Origin: Kribbella monticola
Lineage (GTDB): Bacteria > Actinomycetota > Actinomycetes > Propionibacteriales > Kribbellaceae
DNA: 64,000 bases
NCBI RefSeq assembly: GCF_003261635.1
Contig: NZ_QFXK01000035.1
Span: 540,390-604,389, forward strand
Reading direction: 5' to 3'
Of the stretch, positions 49,973-59,500 are shown in pieces; the first letter of the stretch is position 1; every line of letters starts with the position of its first letter. The translations under genes were made by a program, and so were the position numbers. The notes under the pieces were generated by a model. The model did not search any database, was not told the DNA's origin, and saw only the letters and a list, made by a program, of their open reading frames with translations.

Positions 49973-51175
49973 ATGACCAGCACCGACCTCACCCCCGCAG
50001 AGCTCGACGCCGATCTCGACCTCGAGCAGCTGAAGCAGCTCGTCGGACTGGTGCCTTACGACGAGAGCACCGACCCGTTCCCGGTGACCGCGATGGACGC
50101 CGTCGTCTTCGTGGTCGGCAACGCGACCCAGACCGCGAAGTACTACCAGCTCGCCTTCGGGATGGACCTGGTCGCGTACTCCGGCCCGGAGACCGGCAAC
50201 AAGGACAGCAAGGCCTTCGTCCTGAAGGCCGGCTCCGCGCGCTTCGTCATCACCGGCGGCGTGCACCCGAACAGCTCGCTCAACGACCACCACCGCAAAC
50301 ACGGTGACGGCGTCTCGGACATCGCGCTCGAGGTCCCGGACGTGGACAAGTGCATCAAGCACGCTCGCGAGCAGGGCGCGATCGTGCTGGAGGAGCCGCA
50401 CGACGTCACCGACGAGCACGGCACGGTCCGCCGAGCCGCGATCGCGGCGTACGGCGACACCCGGCACTCGCTGATCGACCGCAGCCGGTACGACGGCCCG
50501 TACCTGCCCGGCTTCGTCGAGGCGAAGACCGCCGTCACCCGCCCCGAGGGCCACCCCAAGCGGCTGTTCCAGGCGGTCGACCATGTGGTCGGCAACGTGG
50601 AGCTGGGCCTGATGGACGAGTGGGTCGGCTTCTACAACAAGGTGATGGGCTTCGTGAACATGGCGGAGTTCATCGGCGACGACATCGCCACCGACTACTC
50701 CGCGCTGATGAGCAAGGTGGTGGCCAACGGCAACCACCGGGTCAAGTTCCCGCTGAACGAGCCGGCCATCGCGAAGAAGAAGTCGCAGATCGACGAGTTC
50801 CTGGAGTTCTACGACGGAGCCGGCGCGCAGCACATCGCGCTCGCCACCAACGACATCCTGCGGACCGTCGACATCATGCGCGCCAACGGCGTGGAGTTCC
50901 TGGACACGCCCGACTCGTACTACGAGGACCCCGAACTGCGCGAGCGGATCGGCAACGTCCGGGCGCCGATCGAGGAACTCCAGAAGCGCAAGATCCTGGT
51001 CGACCGCGACGAGGACGGCTACCTGCTGCAGATCTTCACCAAGCCGATCGGCGACCGGCCGACGGTGTTCTACGAACTGATCGAGCGGCACGGCTCGCTG
51101 GGCTTCGGCAAGGGCAACTTCAAGGCCCTGTTCGAGGCGATCGAGCGCGAGCAGGAGCGCCGCGGCAACCTCTGA
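49973..51175 (+). CDS. hpd: 4-Hydroxyphenylpyruvate dioxygenase
   Basis: The 400-residue enzyme starts at ATG 49973 with GGAGGAG upstream. It converts 4-hydroxyphenylpyruvate to homogentisate with non-heme iron. The iron ligands are visible: His204 in QAVDHVVGNV, His287 in GAQHIAL and Glu368 in FYELIER. The C-terminal GFGKGNFKALFEAIEREQ is the family gate helix. The N-terminal vicinal-oxygen-chelate domain is complete. It starts tyrosine ring cleavage with the homogentisate dioxygenase and fumarylacetoacetase encoded 9-13 kb away. Confidence 0.97.
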   Translation: MTSTDLTPAELDADLDLEQLKQLVGLVPYDESTDPFPVTAMDAVVFVVGNATQTAKYYQLAFGMDLVAYSGPETGNKDSKAFVLKAGSARFVITGGVHPNSSLNDHHRKHGDGVSDIALEVPDVDKCIKHAREQGAIVLEEPHDVTDEHGTVRRAAIAAYGDTRHSLIDRSRYDGPYLPGFVEAKTAVTRPEGHPKRLFQAVDHVVGNVELGLMDEWVGFYNKVMGFVNMAEFIGDDIATDYSALMSKVVANGNHRVKFPLNEPAIAKKKSQIDEFLEFYDGAGAQHIALATNDILRTVDIMRANGVEFLDTPDSYYEDPELRERIGNVRAPIEELQKRKILVDRDEDGYLLQIFTKPIGDRPTVFYELIERHGSLGFGKGNFKALFEAIEREQERRGNL

Positions 51176-51338
51176 TTCGTGGCCGCCGGCCCGCCTCGCG
51201 GTGGCGGGCCGGCGCGACACGCCGTGAGTTGGCGAAACCTTTGCGTCCGATTACCGGATTGACTGTCAGGTCAGGGGCGGTTGGACTACTGTGCCTGATG
51301 AGTGCGCGTCGGGGCGTGCATTCAGGAAGGGTTTTCCG

Positions 51339-51809
51339 ATGAAGACACTGGGCATTCTGCTCAGCACCGCGGGACTGGCCGGAGCGGGCGCTATCGCTTT
51401 GGCCCAACCAGCACAGGCGGTCGAACTCGCCAACTGCCCGGGTGCCAGAACCATCTCGTCAGCGCAGCTTTTCCGCGACCACAAACCACCGGGCTGGGGC
51501 GACGTCAGACTCGTCCGCGACAGCTGTTCGCAGTACTGGGCCGAGGTCACGATGGACTCCCGGCTGCCCGCGCACGCGCTGACCAGCGCGTACCTGGTGC
51601 AGTACGGCGGCTCCAACAACGGCCGCACCCTGTCCTGTGACAGCAGCGGTGGGACCGGAGCCGTGGTCGCCGGGCAGCGGACCTGCCGGACGCCGAAGGT
51701 GAGATCGCTGGACACCAGCACCACCTTCGTCGCGGTCGCGCGGGAGTTCCACGACTACGGCGGCGGCTTCCAGCAGATCTCCGAGAACAGAACGTCCCGG
51801 ACCCGCTGA
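51339..51809 (+). CDS. Small secreted protein of unknown function
   Basis: The 156-residue product starts at ATG 51339 with AGGAAGGG 7 nt upstream. The signal peptide MKTLGILLSTAGLAGAG is cleaved near AQA. The mature part has five or six Cys residues (ANCPGA, DSCSQYW, LSCDSS, RTCRTP) and a beta-rich pattern; the ending NRTSRTR is polar. Similar small secreted proteins occur in actinomycetes without known function. Confidence 0.7.
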   Translation: MKTLGILLSTAGLAGAGAIALAQPAQAVELANCPGARTISSAQLFRDHKPPGWGDVRLVRDSCSQYWAEVTMDSRLPAHALTSAYLVQYGGSNNGRTLSCDSSGGTGAVVAGQRTCRTPKVRSLDTSTTFVAVAREFHDYGGGFQQISENRTSRTR

Positions 51810-51815
51810 CTCGTC

Positions 51816-51844
51816 CTGACGCGGCTGCGGCACACGATTAGGCT
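51816..51844 (+). promoter_or_regulatory. Promoter of the FAD-dependent oxidase gene
   Basis: CTGACG (51816-51821) and TAGGCT (51839-51844) are spaced by 17 nt and end 8 nt before ATG 51853, so the transcript would have almost no leader. Confidence 0.45.
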
Positions 51845-51852
51845 CACCAGGT

Positions 51853-53238
51853 ATGAGTGAGGTTGTCGAGCGGCTGCGACAGGTCCTGCCACCGGAAGCC
51901 GTGGTCACCGACCCGGACCGGATCCAGAGCTATCGGTACGACCGGGCGATGTTCTGCCCGGCCGGTGAGCCGCTGGCGGTGGTACTGGCCCGGGAGACCG
52001 CGCACGTCCAGGCCGCGGTCCGGATCGCGGCCGAGGCCGGCGTGCCCGTCGTACCGCAGGGGGCCCGGTCCGGGCTGTCCGGTGCCGCGAACGCGCTGGA
52101 CGGCTGCATCGTGGTGTCGCTGGAGAAGATGGACCGGATCCTGGCGATCGAGCCGGTCGACCGGTACGTCGTGACGCAGCCCGGTGTGTTCAACGCGGTG
52201 CTGTCGCGCGCGGTCGCCGAGCAGGGGCTGTTCTACCCGCCGGACCCGTCCAGCTGGGAGTTCTGCTCGATCGGCGGCAACCTGTCCACGAACTCAGGCG
52301 GCCTGTGCTGCGTGAAGTACGGCGTGACGACCGACTACGTGCTCGGGCTCGAGGTCGTGCTCGCCGACGGCCGGGTCCTGCGCACCGGGCGCAAGACCGT
52401 CAAGGGCGTCGCGGGGTACGACCTGACCAAGCTGATCGTCGGCAGCGAGGGGACGCTCGGCATCATCACCGAGGCGACCCTGGCGCTCCGGCCGGCCGCG
52501 GCCCGGCCCCGGACGATGGCTGCGCTGTTCGACAGCGGGGTGGCCGCGGGCGAGGCGATCGTCGAGATCATCCGCAGCGGCGTCTCGCTGAGCCTGCTGG
52601 AGATCATGGACCGGACCACGATCAAGGCCGTCAACGACTTCAAGCGGATGGACCTGCCGACCGAGGCGGCCGCGATGCTGATCGCCCAATCGGACGCCGG
52701 TGGCGAGGCCGGCGCCGCGGACGTGGCGATGGTGGCGAAGCTGTGCCGCCAGTACGGCGCGATCGAGTGCATCGAGGCCGACGATCCGGCCGAGGGGGAG
52801 TTGCTGCTGGAGGCGCGTCGCGCGGCCCTGGTCGCGCTGGAGCACCTCGGCACGACCATGATCGACGACGTCTGCGTACCGCGGTCCAGGCTGGCCGACT
52901 TCATCGGCGCGGTCGAACAGATCGCGACGGAGGTCGACATCACCGTCGGCGTGCTCGGCCACGCCGGGGACGGCAACATGCACCCGACCGTGGTCTTCGA
53001 CGCCACCGATCCCGAGCAGGCCCGGCGGGCACAGGTGGCGTTCGACCGGATCATGGAGGTCGGCCTCGAACTCGGCGGCACCATCACCGGCGAGCACGGC
53101 GTCGGGGTGCTCAAACGCGACTGGCTGGCGGAGGAGATCGGCCCGGTCGCGGTCGACGTCCACCGCGCAATCAAGGCCGCCCTGGACCCGCAGAACATCC
53201 TGAATCCGGGCAAGGTCGTCGCAGTGGGAAGCCTGTGA
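51853..53238 (+). CDS. FAD-linked oxidase, glycolate/D-lactate dehydrogenase type (GlcD-like)
   Basis: The 461-residue product has the FAD_binding_4 domain (VPQGARSGLSGAANA, DPSSWEFCSIGGNLSTNSGG, GYDLTKLIVGSEGTLGIITE) and the C-terminal FAD-oxidase domain (GVLGHAGDGNMHPT, GEHGVGVLKR, LDPQNILNPGK). It oxidises a 2-hydroxy acid such as glycolate or D-lactate; no iron-sulfur partner gene is adjacent. Confidence 0.93.
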   Translation: MSEVVERLRQVLPPEAVVTDPDRIQSYRYDRAMFCPAGEPLAVVLARETAHVQAAVRIAAEAGVPVVPQGARSGLSGAANALDGCIVVSLEKMDRILAIEPVDRYVVTQPGVFNAVLSRAVAEQGLFYPPDPSSWEFCSIGGNLSTNSGGLCCVKYGVTTDYVLGLEVVLADGRVLRTGRKTVKGVAGYDLTKLIVGSEGTLGIITEATLALRPAAARPRTMAALFDSGVAAGEAIVEIIRSGVSLSLLEIMDRTTIKAVNDFKRMDLPTEAAAMLIAQSDAGGEAGAADVAMVAKLCRQYGAIECIEADDPAEGELLLEARRAALVALEHLGTTMIDDVCVPRSRLADFIGAVEQIATEVDITVGVLGHAGDGNMHPTVVFDATDPEQARRAQVAFDRIMEVGLELGGTITGEHGVGVLKRDWLAEEIGPVAVDVHRAIKAALDPQNILNPGKVVAVGSL

Positions 53239-53371
53239 CTCAACCGCAACGGAACTGCCGGGGCCACAGGACGTCGGTGGCCGTCGAATGTGACGTCCTG
53301 GCCGCACTATGGAAGGCAGTTGACTGAAACCGCCCGGGGGATTGTGGATGAGGCACGGTAGGAGGCGAGCC

Positions 53372-53968
53372 ATGCGAGCCAAGCGGGTGTTGCCTGCTGC
53401 CGTGATGCTGCTCGCCCTGCTGACCTTCACCGGCTGCGCCAACGGCGGTGGCCTGCGGGTCGAAGGTGCCGAGGCGCCGTCGACGACCACCCCGGCCGCC
53501 CCTTCGACGAAGACCCCGCAGGGGTTCGGCAAGACCGACCGCACACCGGTCACGGTGAGCCTGTCGCAGGTGCGGCAGACGCTGCTTGCCGACCCGAGCC
53601 TGGACCAGTACTCCCGGACCGTGCTGCGGGGATGCCTGATAGTCGAGCGTTGCCTCACCCGTGGCGCGACGGTGAACGTGATGCGGAGCGCGCAGCCGCA
53701 ACTCGTCGTACTGATCCACACCGTGGACAACTTCACCTTCGGTGCGTTCCTGATCGCGGTCGAACCGGGGGGTCCGCGCCGGGTTTGGAGTTTGAAGGCC
53801 GATCAGTTGAAGATCAGTGCCAGCCGGCAGGGCGACCTGGTGGTGGAGTCGGAAATCTTCGCCGTCGACGACAAGCCTTGCTGCCCATCTGTAACTCGGG
53901 TCGAGGTCTACCGTTGGACAGGTCAACAGATGATCAGGGTGAGTTCGCAGGACCAAAAGGGAGACTGA
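53372..53968 (+). CDS. Lipoprotein upstream of a two-component system (CseA-like position)
   Basis: The 198-residue product starts at ATG 53372 with GGAGG 6 nt upstream. The signal peptide ends in lipobox FTGC (Cys22). A Thr/Pro/Ser linker follows, then a compact domain ending RVEVYRWTGQQMIRVSSQ. In Streptomyces the order is sigE-cseA-cseB-cseC, where CseA is a lipoprotein that modulates the system. Here the lipoprotein, OmpR-type regulator and kinase keep that order, but no sigma factor is adjacent. Confidence 0.75.
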   Translation: MRAKRVLPAAVMLLALLTFTGCANGGGLRVEGAEAPSTTTPAAPSTKTPQGFGKTDRTPVTVSLSQVRQTLLADPSLDQYSRTVLRGCLIVERCLTRGATVNVMRSAQPQLVVLIHTVDNFTFGAFLIAVEPGGPRRVWSLKADQLKISASRQGDLVVESEIFAVDDKPCCPSVTRVEVYRWTGQQMIRVSSQDQKGD

Positions 53969-53974
53969 GTTTCG

Positions 53975-54673
53975 GTGGTACCGGAAGAACCGGCAGCGCG
54001 CATCCTGATGGTCGAGGACGACGCGGTGATCCGTGAGGCAACCCAGTTGACCCTCGAGCGGCACGGGTACGACGTCACCACAGCCGAGGACGGGCTGGAG
54101 GCGATCGAAAGTTTCGAGAAGATCCATCCGGACGCGGTGATGCTGGACATCATGTTGCCCGGGCTGGACGGCATCTCGGTGTGCCGCCGGATCCGCGAGA
54201 CCAGCACCGTGCCGATCGTGATGGTGTCCGCCCGCGGCGACGCGCTGGACGTCGTACTGGGCCTGGAGGCCGGGGCGGACGACTACGTCACCAAGCCGTT
54301 CGACACCCAGGTGCTGGTCGCTCGGCTCCGAGCCGTACTGCGGCGCGCGGTGGCCGACCCTGAGCGTCCGGCGCCGTCGACCGGGTCGACGGTGGAGTCG
54401 TTCGGCGACCTGGAGCTGGACCGGGAGGCGCTGGAGGTCCGGCGGGGCGGCAGCACTGTGCAGCTGACCCCGACCGAGCTCAAGCTGCTGATCGAGTTCG
54501 CCAACAACCCGGGCGTGGTGCTCAGCAGGTCGACGCTGCTGCAGCGCGTGTGGGACTACGAGTGGGGCGGCGACGGCCGGCTGGTCGACGTCCACCTGCA
54601 GCGGCTGCGGACGAAGATCGGGGCCGATCGCATCGAGACCGTCCGCGGATTCGGATACAAGCTGCGGGCCTAG
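53975..54673 (+). CDS. OmpR/PhoB-family response regulator (CseB-like)
   Basis: The 232-residue regulator starts at GTG 53975. The receiver has EDD at 14-16, Asp58 in MLDIMLPGLDG and Lys in YVTKPFD; the winged-helix DNA-binding domain follows (LTPTELKLLIEFANNPGVVLSRSTLLQRVW, VDVHLQRLRTKIG, GFGYKL). It sits 6 nt after the lipoprotein gene and 4 nt before the kinase gene. Confidence 0.93.
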   Translation: MVPEEPAARILMVEDDAVIREATQLTLERHGYDVTTAEDGLEAIESFEKIHPDAVMLDIMLPGLDGISVCRRIRETSTVPIVMVSARGDALDVVLGLEAGADDYVTKPFDTQVLVARLRAVLRRAVADPERPAPSTGSTVESFGDLELDREALEVRRGGSTVQLTPTELKLLIEFANNPGVVLSRSTLLQRVWDYEWGGDGRLVDVHLQRLRTKIGADRIETVRGFGYKLRA

Positions 54674-54677
54674 CGGC

Positions 54678-55922
54678 ATGGGCCTCAGGAGCAAGCTCGG
54701 CCTGATCTTCCTGCTGGTTTCCTCGCTCGCGATCCTGGTGCTCTGCGTGGCGGTCTACACGCAGGCCCAGTCGTCGCGGCTGGACCGGACGCGGAGTTTC
54801 GCCGACGAGCGGATCCAGCTCGCGGCGGAGAGCTACGACCGCAACGACGTCCCGCTGTTCGGATCCCGGCTGGACGACCCGGACCTGCCGCCGCAACTGC
54901 GGGACGCCGTCAAGAACGGGAAGCGGGCCACCTTCAAGACCGGTTCGCCGAACGCGAAGATGTGGGCCGCGGTCGCGGTCAAGGACGGCCGGATCCTGTC
55001 GATCGTGCAGGACTACGACGTCAACGACCCGTCGATGAACGCGCTCCGCCGCGCCTTGATCCTCGGCGGTATCGGCACGGTCGCACTGGTCGCGCTGGCA
55101 AGCGTCGTCCTGGCGGGCAGCCTGTCCCGCCGGATCGTCGCGGTCGCCAGTACGGCGCGTCGCATCGCCGCCGGTGAGCTCGACGCGTCGGCGGCGGAGG
55201 CCGCGGGCAAGGGCAAGGACGAGGTGCAGTCGCTCGCTCTGGCGCTCGACACCATGGCCAGTTCGTTGCGCGGTCAGTTGGAGGCCGAGCGCCGGTTCAC
55301 CGCCGACGTCGCGCACGATCTGCGGACGCCGGTCACCGGCCTGCTGACGGCTGCGGAACTCTTGCCACCGGGACGTCCGAGCGAGCTCGTCCGGGACCGC
55401 GCGAAAGTGCTGCGGCGCCTGGTCGAGGACCTGCTCGAGATCGCCCGGTTCGACTCCGGCGTCGAGCAGGCCGACCTGGAGAACGTCGGGCTCGGCGCGT
55501 TCGTCGGCTCGGCGGTCGGCCGGTTGCGGATGCAGCAGTCGCTCGCGCCGGACAGCGTCGTGGTGCACCGGGTCGGCCCGGAGGAGACCGTGTCGACCGA
55601 CTCCCGCCGGATCGAGCGGATCCTGGCCAACCTGATCGTCAACGGCCTGCGGCACGGCAAGCCGCCGATCGAGGTGACCGTGCAGGGCCGGGTCATCGAG
55701 GTGGTCGACCACGGCAGCGGCTACCCGGAGGAATTGATTGCCGAGGGCCCCCGTCGGTTCCGGTCCGGGATGGCCGAGCGCGGCGTCGGGCATGGCCTCG
55801 GCCTCACCATCGCCGCGGGGCACGCGAAAGTGCTCGGCGCCGAACTCACCTTCGGCTCCGCGCTGTCGGGCGGAGCCCTGGCCAGGCTGGTACTTCCGCC
55901 CACACCCGAGACGGAGCTGTAA
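54678..55922 (+). CDS. Sensor histidine kinase (CseC-like)
   Basis: The 414-residue kinase has two membrane helices (about 5-27 and 127-148) enclosing a 100-residue extracytoplasmic sensor, a HAMP domain, and the HisKA motif VAHDLRTPVTGLL with His213. The ATPase domain has NLIVNGLRHG (N box), DHGSGYPEEL and RGVGHGLGLTIAAGHAKVLG. The extracytoplasmic sensor suits an envelope signal. It is coupled to the OmpR-type regulator. Confidence 0.92.
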   Translation: MGLRSKLGLIFLLVSSLAILVLCVAVYTQAQSSRLDRTRSFADERIQLAAESYDRNDVPLFGSRLDDPDLPPQLRDAVKNGKRATFKTGSPNAKMWAAVAVKDGRILSIVQDYDVNDPSMNALRRALILGGIGTVALVALASVVLAGSLSRRIVAVASTARRIAAGELDASAAEAAGKGKDEVQSLALALDTMASSLRGQLEAERRFTADVAHDLRTPVTGLLTAAELLPPGRPSELVRDRAKVLRRLVEDLLEIARFDSGVEQADLENVGLGAFVGSAVGRLRMQQSLAPDSVVVHRVGPEETVSTDSRRIERILANLIVNGLRHGKPPIEVTVQGRVIEVVDHGSGYPEELIAEGPRRFRSGMAERGVGHGLGLTIAAGHAKVLGAELTFGSALSGGALARLVLPPTPETEL

Positions 55923-55961
55923 CACAACTTCTCGCTGCGGGCCGGCGTCTCTTCGTACGTC

Positions 55962-55977
55962 GGGTTCACAAGAACCC
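55962..55977 (+). terminator. Hairpin between the kinase gene and the small secreted protein gene
   Basis: GGGTTC (55962-55967) and GAACCC (55972-55977) pair perfectly around ACAA. It lies 39 nt after the kinase stop and 26 nt before the next start, so it may terminate the operon or act in the next leader. Confidence 0.4.
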
Positions 55978-56003
55978 TTACATACGAGGGGAAACCAAGG
56001 ATC

Positions 56004-56429
56004 ATGCGTATTCAGCTTGTTCGTCGTTCTGCCGCCGCCGTCGCGGGTGTCGCCCTGGCCGTCGGTGCGATCGGTGTCGCCGGTGCCCTGCAGGCCAGTG
56101 CGACGCCGGACACCACCCGGATCACGGCGGCCGCCGCCGGTTCGGTCGCTGCGGCTCCGACGATCAGCATCAAGTCGGACCACACCACCGCCAAGGCGTG
56201 GGCGAAGGTCTCGCTGACCGGCAAGACCACCGGCCTGGCCCGGAACACCACCGTTCAGGTGCAGCGGCTGGAGAGCGGCAAGTGGGTCAACTTCCCGGCC
56301 ACCACCAAGGTGACGTCGGCGTCGACGTACTCGGTCTGGGTGAAGAGCGGCCGGGTCGGCGTGAACAAGTTCCGCGTCGTCGCGGGGAAGGCCGCCAGCG
56401 CCGCCGTTTCGGTCACGATCACCAAGTGA
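56004..56429 (+). CDS. Small secreted Ig-like beta-sandwich protein
   Basis: The 141-residue product has a signal peptide (RRSAAAVAGVALAVGAIGVAG) cleaved near ASA, an Ala/Gly-rich region and a beta-sandwich domain (SLTGKTTGLARNTTVQVQRLESGKWVNF, SVWVKSGRVGVNKFRV) as found in Ig-like repeats of cell-wall or adhesion proteins. The single domain and the lack of anchor suggest a secreted binding module; function unknown. Confidence 0.68.
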   Translation: MRIQLVRRSAAAVAGVALAVGAIGVAGALQASATPDTTRITAAAAGSVAAAPTISIKSDHTTAKAWAKVSLTGKTTGLARNTTVQVQRLESGKWVNFPATTKVTSASTYSVWVKSGRVGVNKFRVVAGKAASAAVSVTITK

Positions 56430-56480
56430 GCCACCGGTGTGCGGGGGAATTTGATCCCATCGTGCACACTGGGACAGACC

Positions 56481-56516
56481 AGCGGCGCCACTCCCGGGGC
56501 GGGGTGTGGCGCCGCT
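56481..56516. terminator. Bidirectional terminator
   Basis: AGCGGCGCCAC (56481-56491) and GTGGCGCCGCT (56506-56516) are perfect 11-bp arms with a 14-nt loop, followed by TTCCTTTG on the plus strand. It serves the small secreted protein gene and, from the other side, the GH101 gene ending at 56535. Confidence 0.75.
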
Positions 56517-56534
56517 GTTCCTTTGCTGATGCGC

Positions 56535-59500
56535 TCAGCGCGTGCCGTACACGTTCAGTTCGGCTGCCGACCCGAAGACCGCTCCGTTCAGCGAACTGGT
56601 GCCGACGAACTTCACGTACCGGCCGGCCTTCGCGGTGAAGTCGACCCGCTGGGTGTCCCGCGAGTTCGGGAACTCACCGGTCCTCACCGGCGAACCCCAC
56701 GTCTGGCCATCGGTGCTGACGTAGATCTCGTAGCCCTTGAACATCCCGTTCGTCCCGCTCTGCCGGGGCAGGTAGCTGAATCCGTCCACCTGGTACGTCG
56801 TACCGAGATCCAGCGTGATGTGGTGCGGATAGCCGGCCGGAGTCGGTACCTCCGACCAGGCCGAGTGCCACAGCGTGCTGGGGTCTCCGTCCAGCGCTCC
56901 GACGGCCGCGCCGCCGGTAGCCACGTCCTCGCTGCTGACGTCGGCCACCGTGATCCGGGACTGCGGCACGATCCCTGGCGGCAGCAGTGTCGCCTCGGCC
57001 GACGTGCTCGCTGTCCCACCTGTTGCCGTGAGCCCGTATTTGCCTTCCGGCGTTCCGGCCGGCGGGATCACCGACCATGAGGTGGTCACACTGGTGCCGG
57101 CGGCAACAGTCGCGTGGGTCGCGGGCGTCGTCGCTTCGACGGTCCAGCCGGCCGGGGCCTGCAGTGCCATGGTGATGTCGTTCACGGCGACCACGTCGTT
57201 GTTGGTGAATGTGGTGACCACCGTGTTCGCCTCACCGGAGACCATGCCGTTGAGGCCGGCGCCCGACAGGCTGATCGACGTACAGTCTGCCTTCTCGTCG
57301 GACTGGCCGAGGTCGGTGACGGCGAAGTTGTCGATCACGAAGTCGGCCTGGTCGCCGCCGGAGGAGAGTTTGCGCAGGCCGACCCAGTAGTCGCCGCCAC
57401 AACCCGCCACGAACTCCTGCGAGAACGCCGTCTTCGTCCGCTGCGCACCGATCGGCGTCGAGTGCACCTCGACCGAGTCGGGCCGGTCGACGCCCTGCAC
57501 CCAGGTGTACTGCCCGGCCTGGCCGGACTCGTAGTCGAAGTCGACCTTGTACTTGTGACCCGGCTTGAACTCGACCGTCCACGGCGCGGTCCGGTAGACC
57601 AGGCCCTCGTTCTCCTCGTGCGACTTCAGCGACCAGTCGCCGTCGAGCGCGTCGTCGACCAGCTTCCCGTTCCAGCCTGCCTGCGTGTACGGCGCATGCT
57701 TGCGAGCCAGCACGGTTCGGGGGTCCGTGGTGCCGCCCGCATCGCCCTTGACGAACGGTCCCCAGCCTTGGTCGGTGTGCTCGAAGTCGTCCACCAGGCC
57801 GGCCGCAGGCCGAGTCGACTCCACGACCCGGACGTCGTCGACGCGGACCCGCGCAGTACCGTCGGCCGCGCTGATCTTCAGCGTGGCATTGGTGCCCTTG
57901 GCATCGAAAAGGACGCGGGCCCGCTGGTAGTAGGCGTCCTGCTTGTCGTCGGACGCGACCCTGTTCTGCGCGGTCGATCTGGTGACGGTCACCTTGTTGC
58001 CGTTGACATCGATGCTGGTCGGCCGCGACTTGCCCGGCTCGACCTCGATCCAGGCGGAGGCGCTGTAGGTGTGGCCGGCGGTCAGACCGGTGAGCTGCTG
58101 CTGCAGCGACGCCGTTCCCGGACCGAAGGCGGCGACGTGCTGACCGTTGGCCAGGGTGTCGATCTTCGCGAAACCGGTCGGCCGCCAGACGTTCAGGTTG
58201 CCTGCGTTGAACCCGGGATCCTTGACCGGGCTGCCCTCACCCCACTGAGCCGCCGGCTGCTTCGGCGCGACCTCGGGGTACAGCACGTACGGCTGGCCGG
58301 GCTCGGCGTCGAGGGTGACGACACCCTTGCGTACGGCGGCGGTGGTCACCTTGACCCGGCCGGTGTCGGTCAGCTTGTAGACGGTGAACTTGCTCGTCGC
58401 GGCCAGCGCGGCAGGTACACGCCAAGCGGTGAGGCCGCCTTCGGGGTTGTAGTGGTAGAGCTTCTTGTTGTTGTCCCAGGGCAGCAGGTACTTGTCGCCG
58501 TCGAGCACCTTGGCGGTACCGGCGTACAGGGTCCGCCTGCCGTTCTCGACGGCGCCACGGATGCCGCCGGTGAAGGTGATGTCGTTGGAGTTCCAGTCGA
58601 GGATCTTCTGCTGCTGCAGGAACTTGGCCGGCAGGTTGCGCTGCCAGACGTTGGCGTAGAACTTGTTCCAGTCGGTCTCGCCGGTCCAGCCCTCGAACTC
58701 GACGATGGACGCTTGGCCGAGGATCGGGTCGGCGTTCCAGACGTCCTTCTCGTGGTTGCGCGCGAACCGGATGATCTTGCTGTTCAGCCCTTTGTTGGTG
58801 GGACCGCCGTAGTCGAGGTCGTTCGCCCAGTGCGACCACAGCGAGGTGCGCTCGTGCCGGTCGGCCCACTCGGTGGCGATCTGCCAGCCTTGGTCCGCCA
58901 GTTGCCGGGTCAGGCCGTCGGCCAGCCAGCCGGACTGGTAGTACACGTCGATGTACAGCTCCTGCAGGTTCTTGTCCGTCTCGTCGCGCAACTGCTGGAA
59001 CCGCTTGACGATGTTGCCGGAGGCAAGGTCCGGTCGCTGCTTGATGTAGTAGCTCTGGTTCAGCCAGTTCCAGCCCTTGGCGGACTTGTCGACCAGGTCT
59101 TCGCTGAAGGCGTTCGCCTCGGGGTACGACTCGGTCGCGTTCACGTGCACCCCGAACGCGGCGTTCCAGCCCTTGCCCTTCTTCAGCAGCGTGTTCAGGT
59201 CGGTCAGCCCGCCGGCACGCACGTTGTAGTTGCCGCCGTAGTCGGGGTGCGCGGAGTCGTGACCTTCGGACCCGTAACCCTTCAGCAGCGCCAGTTGGCC
59301 GAGTCCGTCGGTGGCCAGCGAGATCCGCTTGACGTCGTCGAGCGTGCGCAGGAACGGGTGCGTCGCCTGGCTGGCGAAGTTGAACGGGATGTGGGTGATC
59401 ACCCGGTCCTTGACCAGGTCGCCACCCTTGGGCTCGACCATGATCGAGCGGAACGCGATCGCGCCGTCCTGCCAGTCGACCGTCTTGTCCCCGTTGGCGT

